A stretch of 64,000 bases of DNA from SG-bin7 sp964498095 (GCA_964498095.1 CAZCFY010000002.1:1-64000), one strand, 5' to 3'. Positions 25,007 to 34,709 are shown, numbered from the stretch's first letter. Notes: generated by a model not told the origin, from the sequence alone. Numbers and translations: made by a program.

Positions 25007-26236
25007 ATGAAGCAAAGAAAATCACTTTCTCCGCTCGTTGTTATTTTTCTAACAATTTTCATCGACCTGGTGGGTTTTGGAATTATTATTCCGCTGAGTC
25101 CCTATTTATCCCGCGAATTTAATGCGTCACCGGCGCAAATTGGCTGGCTCATGTCGATTTATTCTTTGATGCAATTTATTTTTTCGCCTTTTTGGGGAAG
25201 GCTTTCGGACCGCATTGGCCGCCGTCCCGTAATGCTAGTAAGTATTTTGGGCGGCGTTGTTTCTTACTCCGTGTATGCTTTTGCGACTACTTTTACCGGG
25301 CTGTTTATAGCGCGAATGTTTGCGGGAATTTGTGGGGCTAATGTCTCCACGGCGATGGCTTACATTGCTGATCTTACCGACGAAAAAGAGCGGTCAAAAA
25401 GTATGGGACTTATTGGCGCGGCTTTTGGCCTTGGATTTATTTTTGGGCCTGTCATTGGGGGGTTTGCGGGCGAAGTTGGCATGAAACTAGGTTCTGTTCC
25501 GCCCTGGGGAATGAATTTTGGAGCTTTAGTTGCCGCCGCCATAAGTTTATTAAACTTTCTCTTGGCGTACAAAATTCTTAAAGAAAGTTTGCCCCTTGAA
25601 AAGCGCCATGCGGTGAGTGTTAAGCCCTCGCGAATAAAACTCATTTTTAAACATTTGCACACCCCGACGGTCGGTCCGTTAATCATTTTATTTTTTATGT
25701 GCGGACTGGCGATGGCGCACATGGAGTCAAATTTATTTATTTATGTCGACGACGTGTTTAATTGGAGTCATCTCAAAGCTAATCTTGGTTTCGCCTACGT
25801 CGGTGTCGTGATGGTTTTTACGCAAGGTTTTTTGATTCGAAAACTTTTGCCCCGCTTTGGCGAGCGGAATTTGCTGCCTCGAGGGATCATTCTTATGGCT
25901 ATCGGATTCGCTGGAATAGGGTTTGCTAACTCCGCTGGCGTAATGGCTTTAGTCATGACCGCTTTGGCTCTCGGCAATGGTTTCACCAATCCGTCAATTT
26001 TAGGGAGCATCAGCTTGCTTACCGATGGACGTGAGCAAGGCGAAGTCATGGGGGTAACGCAAAGTTTAGCGGCATTGGCCCGAATCTTAGGACCACCGTT
26101 AGGCGGCTACTATTATCAAACCTTCGCACCGGCGGCGCCCTTCTGGATCGCCGGCGCTATCGCCGCCGCAGGACTGCTAATTGTCATAACAATTCGAGCC
26201 AAAATACCAGTGTCTGGACGCCGAGAGAATCCTTGA
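25007..26236 (+). CDS. MFS transporter, TetA-like drug:proton antiporter family
   Basis: The 409-residue protein has about twelve membrane helices, the N-terminal F-I-D-L-V-G-F-G-I-I-I-P typical of the TetA/DHA1 group, motif A as G-R-L-S-D-R-I-G-R-R-P (64-74) and an antiporter-type G-P-V-I-G-G segment. It is probably a proton-driven efflux pump of the cytoplasmic membrane; substrate unknown. The name implies no resistance phenotype. It precedes valS by 31 bases. Confidence 0.88.
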   Translation: MKQRKSLSPLVVIFLTIFIDLVGFGIIIPLSPYLSREFNASPAQIGWLMSIYSLMQFIFSPFWGRLSDRIGRRPVMLVSILGGVVSYSVYAFATTFTGLFIARMFAGICGANVSTAMAYIADLTDEKERSKSMGLIGAAFGLGFIFGPVIGGFAGEVGMKLGSVPPWGMNFGALVAAAISLLNFLLAYKILKESLPLEKRHAVSVKPSRIKLIFKHLHTPTVGPLIILFFMCGLAMAHMESNLFIYVDDVFNWSHLKANLGFAYVGVVMVFTQGFLIRKLLPRFGERNLLPRGIILMAIGFAGIGFANSAGVMALVMTALALGNGFTNPSILGSISLLTDGREQGEVMGVTQSLAALARILGPPLGGYYYQTFAPAAPFWIAGAIAAAGLLIVITIRAKIPVSGRRENP

Positions 26237-26267
26237 TTTTTTAGGCAAATATAAGAAACTAGGGACC

Positions 26268-28940
26268 ATGGAAACGCCGACTTTACCTGATCGCTATTCT
26301 CCTGAAGAAGTTGAAAACCCAATATACAAATGGTGGGAAGAGCGCGGCCATTTTCAAGCGAAAGATGTTTCGACAAAACCGCCTTATTGTATAATTTTGC
26401 CGCCACCCAATGTTACGGGAAGTTTACATTTAGGCCACGCGCTTGATCATAGTATTCAAGATTGTTTGATTCGCTGGAAGCGTATGCAAGGCTTTAATGC
26501 TTTGTGGTTGCCGGGGACTGACCATGCGGGTATCGCCACGCAAAACGTTGTTGAGCGCGAGTTAAAAAAACAAAATATTACACGCCAGCAATTGGGGCGC
26601 GAAAAGTTTATAGAGCGTGTTTGGCAGTGGAAAGATCAATACGGCTCACGCATCGTCGAGCAAATGAAGCGACTTGGCGACTCTTGTGATTGGTCCCGCC
26701 ACGTATTTACGATGGACGAAAATGTATCTAAGGCCGTCCGTAAAGTTTTCGTATCGCTCTTTAAGAAAAATAAAATTTATCAGGGCACCCGCTTAATTAA
26801 TTGGTGTCCGCGTTGTGAAACTGCACTTTCTGATTTGGAAGTCGAGCACCGCGAAGCAAAAGGTAACTTGTGGCACATCGATTATCCCATTGTTGGTTCT
26901 GATATATCAATCACGGTTGCCACAACCCGTCCAGAAACAATGTTAGGCGATGCCGCGATTTGCGTAAATCCCGAAGACGAAAGATACAAGTCGCTTATTG
27001 GAAAAAAGGTAAAGTTACCTCTCACCAAGCGCGAATTGCCAATCATTGCCGATAAATATGTAGATATGACATTTGGTTCGGGGGCACTAAAGATTACCCC
27101 CGCGCATGACTTTAATGATTATAAAATTGGGCAATCTCATAAGCTGGAAGTTATAAACATATTAACTCCCCAGGGAACGCTTAATGAAAATGTACCGGAT
27201 GAATTTAAGGGATTATCAACTTCGGAAGCCCGCAAGAAAATTGTCGAGGTTTTAAAAAATAATAATTTTCTAAAAAAAGAAGAGGTCCATAATCACTCCG
27301 TTGGCCGTTGTTCGCGCTGTGACTCGGTTGTCGAACCTTTTCTTTCTAAGCAATGGTTCGTCGCTATTCATGATTTGGCCGATCTCGCTAAGCGAGTTGT
27401 CGAAAACGGCACGACCCGTTTTGAACCGGAGAGTTGGACAAAGGTTTATTTGCATTGGATGGGTAAGATCGAAGACTGGTGTATTTCGCGCCAGCTCTGG
27501 TGGGGGCACAGAATTCCAGCTTGGGATTGCGAAGACTGTCAGCATGTGACTGTTGCCGAGTCTGATCCCGAAAAATGCGAAAAGTGTGGCAGTAAAAACA
27601 TCAAGCAAGATTCTGACGTGTTAGATACCTGGTTTAGTTCGGCACTATGGCCGTTTAGTACTCTGGGTTGGCCCAATGAGACGGAATCACTAAAGACTTT
27701 TTATCCCACCGATGTTTTAGTGACAGGGCACGATATTATTTTCTTCTGGGTGGCCCGCATGATGATGATGGGGCTGGAATTTAAAAAAGACGTGCCCTTT
27801 AGAACCGTATACATTCACGGTTTAATTCGTGACTCCCAAGGGCGAAAAATGTCCAAGTCGTTAAATAATTCGGTAGATCCGGTTGAGGCTATCGAAAAAT
27901 TCGGCGCCGATGCTCTTCGCTATACTTTATTATCTTCCGTCGCCAGTGGCCGCGATCTAAAATTTTCGATGGATAAACTTGAGACGAGCCGCAACTTTAT
28001 GAACAAGATTTGGAACGCGACTCGTTTTTCTCTAACCGGGTTAAAAGGCTTTACGCCAGCGACAGAGTTACCCAGCAAGAGTTATCTCTCGGTGAGCGAT
28101 CAGTGGATTACATACCGTCTCGGTGAAGTAGAAAAGTCCATGGATCAGGCATTACAAGCCTATCGCTTCGCGGATGCCGCCAACACCATTTATAGTTTTA
28201 TTTGGCACGATTTCTGTGACTGGTATTTGGAATTTATTAAACCCATTATATACGGACCGGATAACGCCGACAAAAAAGCGACGCAGCAGGTATTGGCGAC
28301 GACACTTAACCGTATGTTGCGCTTACTGCATCCCTTTTGTCCGTTTATCACGGAATATATTTATCAAAAACTACCGATTCGCGGCGAAGCTCTGATCATG
28401 GAAAAGTACCCAACCCCGTTAAATGATAAAGCGTGGCTGGCTTTGGGCTCAGAAAAAGCGGCATTCGAAATGGAGTTGGTAAAAGAAACCATAACGGCAA
28501 TTCGCAACATTCGCGGCGAAAACCGCATCAAACCGGGCGAAAAAATTAAAGCGCAACTGGCGCCCTCGGATGGTGAAATTCAAAAAATTCTCGGCAATAA
28601 CAAGTCGTTTATCGTAACTTTAGCGCGGCTGGGAGAGTGTGAGATTGGCGAAGTCGCGAGCAAACAAAAATGTGCGGTGGCCCCCGTACGCGTGGGACAG
28701 GCTAAAGTTGATGTCGTAATTCCGCTCTCAGGGCTAGTTGATTTCGACGAGGAAATTAAACGCATAAAAAAGAATATCGAAAAGATTCAAAAAGATATTC
28801 AACTCTTAAATAAAAAACTCGGTAACGAGGAGTTCGTTAAAAATGCGCCGGCGGACGTTGTTGAGCAAGATAGGCTTCATATTACGCAGCTTAAGAGCCA
28901 ATTAGAAAGTCTGCAAGAAAGTCTCATCCGTCTGCAATAG
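26268..28940 (+). CDS. valS: Valine-tRNA ligase
   Basis: The 890-residue class I aminoacyl-tRNA synthetase charges tRNA-Val. It shows the HIGH motif as P-P-N-V-T-G-S-L-H-L-G-H (47-57), an editing domain with T-T-R-P-E-T-M-L-G-D (about 224-233), W-C-I-S-R-Q-L-W-W-G-H and the KMSKS motif (G-R-K-M-S-K-S-L-N-N, about 527). An anticodon domain and a C-terminal coiled coil (about 830-890) complete the family layout. The length is standard. Confidence 0.97.
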   Translation: METPTLPDRYSPEEVENPIYKWWEERGHFQAKDVSTKPPYCIILPPPNVTGSLHLGHALDHSIQDCLIRWKRMQGFNALWLPGTDHAGIATQNVVERELKKQNITRQQLGREKFIERVWQWKDQYGSRIVEQMKRLGDSCDWSRHVFTMDENVSKAVRKVFVSLFKKNKIYQGTRLINWCPRCETALSDLEVEHREAKGNLWHIDYPIVGSDISITVATTRPETMLGDAAICVNPEDERYKSLIGKKVKLPLTKRELPIIADKYVDMTFGSGALKITPAHDFNDYKIGQSHKLEVINILTPQGTLNENVPDEFKGLSTSEARKKIVEVLKNNNFLKKEEVHNHSVGRCSRCDSVVEPFLSKQWFVAIHDLADLAKRVVENGTTRFEPESWTKVYLHWMGKIEDWCISRQLWWGHRIPAWDCEDCQHVTVAESDPEKCEKCGSKNIKQDSDVLDTWFSSALWPFSTLGWPNETESLKTFYPTDVLVTGHDIIFFWVARMMMMGLEFKKDVPFRTVYIHGLIRDSQGRKMSKSLNNSVDPVEAIEKFGADALRYTLLSSVASGRDLKFSMDKLETSRNFMNKIWNATRFSLTGLKGFTPATELPSKSYLSVSDQWITYRLGEVEKSMDQALQAYRFADAANTIYSFIWHDFCDWYLEFIKPIIYGPDNADKKATQQVLATTLNRMLRLLHPFCPFITEYIYQKLPIRGEALIMEKYPTPLNDKAWLALGSEKAAFEMELVKETITAIRNIRGENRIKPGEKIKAQLAPSDGEIQKILGNNKSFIVTLARLGECEIGEVASKQKCAVAPVRVGQAKVDVVIPLSGLVDFDEEIKRIKKNIEKIQKDIQLLNKKLGNEEFVKNAPADVVEQDRLHITQLKSQLESLQESLIRLQ

Positions 28941-28951
28941 GGACTCATCCG

Positions 28952-29713
28952 CTACGTTTTAATTTCCAAAATAATCGGGCAATGGTCTGAGCCTTTAATA
29001 TCGACTAGATGGTCCATGGTTTTAAGGCGCGATTTTAATTCCGGAGACGCGCAAAAATAATCAAGCCGCCAACCGATATTTCTTTCGCGTACGCCGGGAC
29101 GGTAACTCCACCAGGTATAAAAACCCGGCTTGTCGTTGAAATTACGGAATACGTCAACATAGCCCGCCTTTAAAAAGCGCTCCATCCAGGCGCGCTCCTC
29201 GGGCAGGAAGCCGGCATTTTTTTGATTGGTTTTGGGATTGGCCAGATCAATTTCCTTATGGGCGATATTAAAATCGCCACATATTAAAACAGGTTTCTTT
29301 TTTTCGAGTCTTTTGATGAACTGCAGAATTTCGTCGCAAAAACTTAATTTAAATGGGAGACGGCTATGATCGCGGCCACTATTAGGAAAATAACTATTAA
29401 TTAAATAAAAATCTTTATACTCGAAGGTTAAAACGCGCCCTTCGCTGTCAATTTCGCCGTGGCTAATTCCGCTAATTACTTCCAGGGGTTCCTTTTTAAA
29501 ATAAGTAGTAACGCCGCTATATCCCTTATCTACCGCTGAATGCCAAACCGAATTATACTTTCCAGGTTTTAAAAGTTTGTCGTCTAACTGATCGGGCTGG
29601 GCTTTGGATTCTTGAATACACAAGACATCTGGCGACTCGTTGGCCAACCAATCGGCAAAGCCAAAGCGCGAAACCGAGCGGATGCCATTTACATTCCATG
29701 AGGCAAGCTTCAT
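28952..29713 (-). CDS. xth: Exodeoxyribonuclease III / AP endonuclease
   Basis: The 253-residue enzyme removes abasic sites and 3' blocks in base excision repair. It has the EEP-fold motifs S-W-N-V-N-G-I-R-S (N7), C-I-Q-E-S-K (metal Glu), Y-F-P-N-S-G-R, G-D-F-N-I-A-H (catalytic Asp/Asn) and the late G-S-D-H-C-P-I (catalytic Asp/His). ATG at 29713. It is convergent with valS (11 bases apart) and divergent from rnr. Confidence 0.93.
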   Translation of the reverse strand: MKLASWNVNGIRSVSRFGFADWLANESPDVLCIQESKAQPDQLDDKLLKPGKYNSVWHSAVDKGYSGVTTYFKKEPLEVISGISHGEIDSEGRVLTFEYKDFYLINSYFPNSGRDHSRLPFKLSFCDEILQFIKRLEKKKPVLICGDFNIAHKEIDLANPKTNQKNAGFLPEERAWMERFLKAGYVDVFRNFNDKPGFYTWWSYRPGVRERNIGWRLDYFCASPELKSRLKTMDHLVDIKGSDHCPIILEIKT

Positions 29714-29764
29714 AGGGTACCCAAATTACCAGTGTCGGTAGCGAAATGCAATGCATCGAGAAAA

Positions 29765-29801
29765 GGGAACTGTTACCTTAATGGTTGGGACCTGTTACCT
29801 T
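29765..29801 (+). repeat. Paired 15-base direct repeats upstream of rnr (type C)
   Basis: GGGAACTGTTACCTT (29765-29779) and GGGACCTGTTACCTT (29787-29801) match at 14 of 15 bases and start 22 bases apart, two helical turns. They lie between divergent xth and rnr. They could be an operator or copies of a REP-like element, as the reverse strand AAGGTAACAGGTCCC resembles repeat type A. Confidence 0.55.
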
Positions 29802-29808
29802 TATCAGT

Positions 29809-31911
29809 GTGAAGAAGATACTTGAAGGCACAGTCAAACGCCATCCTGACGGCTTTGGATTTTTAATCCCTAATGACCGCGAACATCCCGATGTCTATAT
29901 CCCAAAACATAGCATGAACGGTATCATGTCCAATGACCGTGTCGCCGTGGAAGTTCAACAGGCGCGGGAAGCGAAAACCCGATATTTCGGCGAAATTGTC
30001 AAATTTATCGACCGGCAAACCAAAAGTGTTTACGGCCAATTTTATAAAATGTCGAACCAATACGGAATCATTACCGACCACGAGGGGAGTTGGGGAAGCG
30101 ACATTTATATTCCACTCGGTGACAGTAAAAACGCTCAAGATGGTCAGATAGTGGCCGTGGGGTTATTAAAAGAGACCACACCCTCAGGCCACCTCATGGG
30201 AAAAGTTTTGGAAATTCTAGGAAACCTTGCGGACCCCATGAACGACCTAAAAAGGGTTTTGATAAATAATCAGCTGCCGATGGATTTTTCTAAACCCGCG
30301 CAAGCGGAAGCCCAAAAATATCCCGCCACGGTCTTACCGGAAGAATTTGAGGGCCGAAAAGACCTCACCCATATGGAGTTCATCACCATCGATGGTGTCA
30401 CGGCAAAAGATTTTGACGATGCCATTTATGTCGAAACAACAAGTTTGGGGTTTCATTTATGGGTGGCCATCGCGGATGTGAGTCATTATGTAAAACCGGG
30501 AACGGCGATTGATGAGGAAGCCTATAAGCGGGGTACGAGTACGTACTTTCCAAAATTTGTCGTGCCGATGCTTCCGGAGGCCTTGAGTAACGAACTATGT
30601 TCTCTCAAGCCCAATGTGGACCGCCTTTCTTTGGTGTGCGAAGTGGTTTTTGATTTTACCGGAGAAACTTTAGATTACAAAGTTTACGAAGCCGTCATTC
30701 GAAGCCAGGCGCGGGTCACCTATGGACTTGCCCAAGAGGTCATCGATGGCAACACGCCAGCGGAACTTAAGCATGTCGAAAAAAACATTTTAAAGGCTCG
30801 CGATCTGGCAAAACTGCTAATGGCCAAAAGGTTTCGCGAAGGCTCGCTGGATCTGGAGTTGCCAGAAACGCAAATCATCCTCGATGACTTAGGTAATCCC
30901 ATTGACATTATCCGTGCCGAGAGAATTTTTTCGCACCGCTTGATTGAAGAGCTCATGCTCATCGCCAATGTTTGCGTCGCGCGATTTTTAAATGACCGTA
31001 ATGCCGATTGCCTTTACCGAATTCACGAATCGCCTTTGGAAGAAAATATTTTGATGTTAGACCGATTTTTGTTTAACTTTGGCGGTCCTCATAAAGTCAC
31101 TGGCGGTAAACTGCAAAAAAAACTAAGCCGCGTACTCGAAGAGTTTTCCGGCCGGCCTGAAGGGGAAGCGCTTAGCATGTTAATTCTGCGTTCGATGATG
31201 CAGGCTAAATATAGTGCGAATAACGTCGGTCATTTTGGCTTGGCATTTTCGCATTATGCGCATTTTACCTCGCCAATTCGCCGCTATCCCGATTTAATTG
31301 TTCACCGTTTGTTAAAGCATTTCGTCGTGGACAAAAAAAGATATCCGCTCCAGACTTTTGAGCAGCTGGAATCGGCGGGAACTTGGTTAAGCGCCTGCGA
31401 ACAAAAAGCCGTGAAGGCGGAACGGCAGCTGCGGGCCATTAAAAGCGCCCGGTTTATGCAACAGTTTCTCGGGCAAACTTTTGACGGCGTAATTAGTTCC
31501 GTAAATAAAATGGGAATTTTTGTTATATTGCGCCAGTACGATGTTTCGGGTCTCGTCAAGATGGATACTCTTGGGTTGGGGAGTATGGAGCATGACGAAG
31601 AAAACCTTATGCTGATTTCGCCCAAGACCGGAATATATTTTAAAGTAGGGGATACTCTAAAGGTCACCGTGAGTGCCGCCAATATAGAAGAAGGCAAAGT
31701 CGATTTTGTCATTGAGGGCGAACTCAAGCCAAATGCCAAACCGCCACCGCAATCTTCGGGGAAGAAAAAGGGCAAAGTTGGGAAGCCCGATAAGCGTGGA
31801 AAATCTCAAAAAGGTCACAAGCAAAAAGATGGAAAAATTCAATTAAAGAGTTCCCATCGTGGCGGAAAATCTCAATTCACTAAATTTCGAAAGAAAAAGC
31901 GAAGGAGGTAG
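29809..31911 (+). CDS. rnr: Ribonuclease R
   Basis: The 700-residue 3'-5' exoribonuclease has an N-terminal cold-shock-like region (E-G-T-V-K-R-H-P-D-G-F-G-F-L-I), the RNB catalytic domain with T-I-D-G-V-T-A-K-D-F-D-D-A (catalytic aspartates) and H-F-T-S-P-I-R-R-Y-P-D, an S1 domain (about 615-685) and a Lys/Arg/Gly-rich tail. It degrades structured RNA. GTG at 29809 is preferred since the family start fits; a TTG at 29785 would lie inside the direct repeat. It precedes the UbiB-type gene by three bases. Confidence 0.93.
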   Translation: MKKILEGTVKRHPDGFGFLIPNDREHPDVYIPKHSMNGIMSNDRVAVEVQQAREAKTRYFGEIVKFIDRQTKSVYGQFYKMSNQYGIITDHEGSWGSDIYIPLGDSKNAQDGQIVAVGLLKETTPSGHLMGKVLEILGNLADPMNDLKRVLINNQLPMDFSKPAQAEAQKYPATVLPEEFEGRKDLTHMEFITIDGVTAKDFDDAIYVETTSLGFHLWVAIADVSHYVKPGTAIDEEAYKRGTSTYFPKFVVPMLPEALSNELCSLKPNVDRLSLVCEVVFDFTGETLDYKVYEAVIRSQARVTYGLAQEVIDGNTPAELKHVEKNILKARDLAKLLMAKRFREGSLDLELPETQIILDDLGNPIDIIRAERIFSHRLIEELMLIANVCVARFLNDRNADCLYRIHESPLEENILMLDRFLFNFGGPHKVTGGKLQKKLSRVLEEFSGRPEGEALSMLILRSMMQAKYSANNVGHFGLAFSHYAHFTSPIRRYPDLIVHRLLKHFVVDKKRYPLQTFEQLESAGTWLSACEQKAVKAERQLRAIKSARFMQQFLGQTFDGVISSVNKMGIFVILRQYDVSGLVKMDTLGLGSMEHDEENLMLISPKTGIYFKVGDTLKVTVSAANIEEGKVDFVIEGELKPNAKPPPQSSGKKKGKVGKPDKRGKSQKGHKQKDGKIQLKSSHRGGKSQFTKFRKKKRRR

Positions 31912-31914
31912 CCA

Positions 31915-33585
31915 ATGCAGTTATTATCAACCGGAAAGAAAATTGGTCGCACCTTCAAAACTGCTGGCCGGCTTAGAATTATCGTTGGCACTCTGGCTAA
32001 ACACGGGTTCCAAAATTTAGCAGAGCGGATTAAGCTTGGCCGCTTTATATTAGAAAAGATTTCTGATGAAGAGCTTGATAAGTACTCCATGCCGGAGCGC
32101 CTGCGGATGGCGTTTGAGCAATTGGGCCCCACGTTTGTTAAATTAGGGCAGGTTTTAGCTTCACGCCCGGATTTAATTCCGAATGAGTTTATCGAAGAAT
32201 TTAAAAAACTTCATAATCAAGTAAAGACTATTCCCTGGCCAGAAATCGAGACCGAAGTTAAAGCCCACTACAACCGCGATTTATCCGATGTGTTTTCTGA
32301 ATTTGACAGAGAGCCTTTGGCGGCGGCTAGTATCGCGCAAGTTCACCGCGCTGTTTTAAGGGATGGCGATAAGGTGGTAGTAAAAGTCCGGCGCCCAGGA
32401 ATCATCGAAACTATAAACGAAGATTTAGCGGTTTTGTTTCAGTTGGCTGAGCTTCTGCAAACCTCCGTACCGGAGTCACGGATATATAATCCCGTCGGTG
32501 TCGTCGAGGAATTCTTCAAGACCATGCAACTTGAGACTAACTTTATCGTTGAAGCTAATAATATGCGGCGATTTGCGCAAAATTTTGCCAATGATAATAC
32601 GATTCGCATTCCAAAAGTTTTTTGGAAGTACACCGGTGAGAGTGTTTTAGTGATGGAAGCGCTTGACGGTGTTCCTTTAAGTTTTCCCTCGGCCATACGC
32701 CAGGAGGGATTGGATTTAAATCTCATTGTTAACCGTGGTTTAAAGATTTTTATGAAAATGGTTTTTCAGGACGGGTTTTTCCACGGAGATCTCCATCCCG
32801 GAAATCTTTTTATCATGCCGGGCAATGTGATTGGGCTGGTGGATTTTGGCGTTGTCGGACGCCTTAACAGGCGAACCCAAGATGCCATCGCCAGTATGTT
32901 AGTGAGTCTGGCGACCGAAGATTACGAACGCCTGGCGCACGAGTACGTGGATTTGGCGCCTTTTAGTGAAGGAGTTGATGTTGCTCATCTAGGACGGGAA
33001 GTGCGCGATTTAATTTCGCCCTACTATGGGCTAACAACAAAAGACGTTAACATGGCCAAGGTTATGTTTGAATCTACTTCCATTGCCGCCCGTCACCAGC
33101 TACAACTACCGCGCGAACTTATGTTGTTTTTTAAATCACTTATGGGAATAGAAAGTCTCGGAAAACTTTTGGTGATGGATTTTGATTTTCTTTCTTATTC
33201 TCTCGAAGTGGCCAAGGAGTTAGTTAAGAACCGTTACGAGCCCAAACGCATTGCTACCGAAATTACTTCTGTCTTGCGCGAATCTCAGGGCCTTATTTAC
33301 GAAATGCCCCGCCAACTGCGTAACTTTTTTCGTAAAGTAAATAATCCTAACTTCGCCATTCAAATGAACGTGCCACAACTCGACGACGCTAAGCGGGCAT
33401 TAGAGACTTCCTCGAATATTTTATTTCTGGCAATTATTATCGGTAGTTTGATCATAAGTTCATCTATACTCGTAGCGGTTACAGGTACGGAGAGCGGCAG
33501 TAGTATGCCTTTCCTCGCGGTTCTTGGTTATAGCTTGGCTATGCTCTTTGGCATGCTGGGATTTTATAATTACATAAAAAAATAG
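31915..33585 (+). CDS. ubiB: ABC1/AarF/UbiB-family atypical kinase
   Basis: The 556-residue protein has the UbiB KxGQ region K-L-G-Q-V-L-A-S-R-P-D-L, the A-A-A-S-I-A-Q-V-H-R-A nucleotide loop (Ala-rich in place of Gly-rich), V-K-V-R-R-P-G, the E-x-N-N-M region, F-F-H-G-D-L-H-P-G-N (catalytic) and L-V-D-F-G, followed by two C-terminal membrane helices. Family members support ubiquinone synthesis or lipid handling. The gene starts three bases after rnr. Its stop codon lies against a hairpin that ends the opposing flagellin transcript. Confidence 0.88.
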   Translation: MQLLSTGKKIGRTFKTAGRLRIIVGTLAKHGFQNLAERIKLGRFILEKISDEELDKYSMPERLRMAFEQLGPTFVKLGQVLASRPDLIPNEFIEEFKKLHNQVKTIPWPEIETEVKAHYNRDLSDVFSEFDREPLAAASIAQVHRAVLRDGDKVVVKVRRPGIIETINEDLAVLFQLAELLQTSVPESRIYNPVGVVEEFFKTMQLETNFIVEANNMRRFAQNFANDNTIRIPKVFWKYTGESVLVMEALDGVPLSFPSAIRQEGLDLNLIVNRGLKIFMKMVFQDGFFHGDLHPGNLFIMPGNVIGLVDFGVVGRLNRRTQDAIASMLVSLATEDYERLAHEYVDLAPFSEGVDVAHLGREVRDLISPYYGLTTKDVNMAKVMFESTSIAARHQLQLPRELMLFFKSLMGIESLGKLLVMDFDFLSYSLEVAKELVKNRYEPKRIATEITSVLRESQGLIYEMPRQLRNFFRKVNNPNFAIQMNVPQLDDAKRALETSSNILFLAIIIGSLIISSSILVAVTGTESGSSMPFLAVLGYSLAMLFGMLGFYNYIKK

Positions 33586-33607
33586 CGCCAGGTCTTCGCC
33601 CGGCGCC
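33574..33607 (-). terminator. Intrinsic terminator of the flagellin/micropeptide transcript
   Basis: On the minus strand a GC-rich hairpin (arms GCGCC/GGCGC with inner GG/CC, span 33584-33607) is followed by TATTTTTTTATG (to 33574). It lies 18 bases past the stop of the 31-residue ORF. The T tract overlaps the 3' end of the convergent ubiB gene. Confidence 0.7.
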
Positions 33608-33625
33608 AATTCTTTGAGTAAATGG

Positions 33626-33721
33626 TTACATCCCTAAGTTGTGGGTGGTTAAGAAAACCAGTGCCCCGATTAGAAACGTTACCATTAGTGAGTAGCTCCA
33701 TTCCCTAGAAACTTCGCTCAT
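33626..33721 (-). CDS. 31-residue single-pass membrane micropeptide downstream of flagellin
   Basis: An ATG at 33721 opens a 31-codon frame ending in TAA at 33626. The peptide has a charged polar start (M-S-E-V-S-R-E-W) and one hydrophobic helix (about residues 11-26), ending in N-L-G-M. It is preceded by a strong AAGGAGG ribosome site six bases upstream, and starts 14 bases after the flagellin stop, before a clear terminator, so it is in the flagellin transcript. No homologue is known to me. Function unknown. Confidence 0.6.
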   Translation of the reverse strand: MSEVSREWSYSLMVTFLIGALVFLTTHNLGM

Positions 33722-33735
33722 TCAAAACCTCCTTG

Positions 33736-34569
33736 TTAAGTTAACAGCTTCAGCGCTATTTGCTGAACGTTGTTAGCTTGTTGCAGAACCGAGACCCCTG
33801 AGTTTAGCAAGATATTATGCTTAGCTAGCTCAGCTGATTCGTTGGCGATGTCAGCATCTCTAATTCGCGAATTCGCTGCCGAGTAGTTCTCGTCAAAGAT
33901 CGCGAGATTGTTGATCGTCGACATTAGCCGGTTTTGCATGGCTCCGAAGTTTGCTCGAATCGCATTCACCGAAACGATCGCCCCATCCACAGCTCCGATA
34001 CTCGCTTGCGCGGCTTCTTTCGATGAGCAGTTTTCTACTGTCATTCCAAGAGCTGCGAGAGTCGAGTTGGCCGCTGAAGCATTAAACGAGATCCGGTCTT
34101 TAAAAGGGTCGTTATGAACACCAATTTGGATATCCATAATCCCACCGGTACCGTTTAGAAGATCTCGGCCGTTAAACTCAGTCACTTCCGCTACACGTTC
34201 CATCTCTGACTTGAGTTGCTGATATTCCACGTCAATAAATCGTCGTTCCGTATCACCTATCGTATCCGATGATGCCTGAATTGCGAGTTCGCGTAGGCGT
34301 ACTAACATTGCTGAAATCTCGTTTAAGCCACCTTCGGCCACTTGCACGAGGGAAACCCCGTCGTTACCGTTGCGCGAAGCTTGTCTTAAGCCTTTGATTT
34401 TCGCCTTCAAGTTTTCGCTAATCGCTAAACCTGCAGCATCGTCCGAAGCTTGATTGATTCGATACCCAGAACTCAACCTTGCCAGTGCTTTGGATTGTCC
34501 AAGACTGTTGTTAGTTAAATTCCTTTGGGCATTAATCGAAGCTACGTTTGTTGCTATCCTTAGCCCCAT
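33736..34569 (-). CDS. fliC: Flagellin, copy 1
   Basis: The 277-residue product has the conserved flagellin N-terminal D0/D1 region (M-G-L-R-I-A-T-N-V-A-S-I-N-A-Q-R-N) with S-S-G-Y-R-I-N and D-D-A-A-G-L-A-I-S, a short variable centre, and the C-terminal D0 helix ending I-A-L-K-L-L-T. It is polymerised as the flagellar filament. ATG at 34569 follows AAGGAGGATAACT; a longer upstream frame is not used. It has a sigma28-like promoter (34683-34709). It is followed by a second, similar copy upstream. Length is short for flagellins, as in other Bdellovibrionota. Confidence 0.95.
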   Translation of the reverse strand: MGLRIATNVASINAQRNLTNNSLGQSKALARLSSGYRINQASDDAAGLAISENLKAKIKGLRQASRNGNDGVSLVQVAEGGLNEISAMLVRLRELAIQASSDTIGDTERRFIDVEYQQLKSEMERVAEVTEFNGRDLLNGTGGIMDIQIGVHNDPFKDRISFNASAANSTLAALGMTVENCSSKEAAQASIGAVDGAIVSVNAIRANFGAMQNRLMSTINNLAIFDENYSAANSRIRDADIANESAELAKHNILLNSGVSVLQQANNVQQIALKLLT

Positions 34570-34682
34570 AGTTATCCTCCTTGCATAAAAAATCCTCCTT
34601 GATTTTGCCATCCATCTTGGCAATGCGACACATACTATGTCGCGGGTTTATAATAAGTTTCGAGCTTATTGCTCCGCTATTC

Positions 34683-34709
34683 TCATCGGAAAAATCTTTT
34701 GAATTTTTA
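34683..34709 (-). promoter_or_regulatory. Sigma28-like promoter of flagellin copy 1
   Basis: On the minus strand TAAAAATT, an 11-base spacer and TCCGATGA fit the FliA consensus TAAAGTTT-N11-GCCGATAA (about 6 of 8 matches in each box). The leader to the ATG at 34569 would be about 105 bases. Confidence 0.6.
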
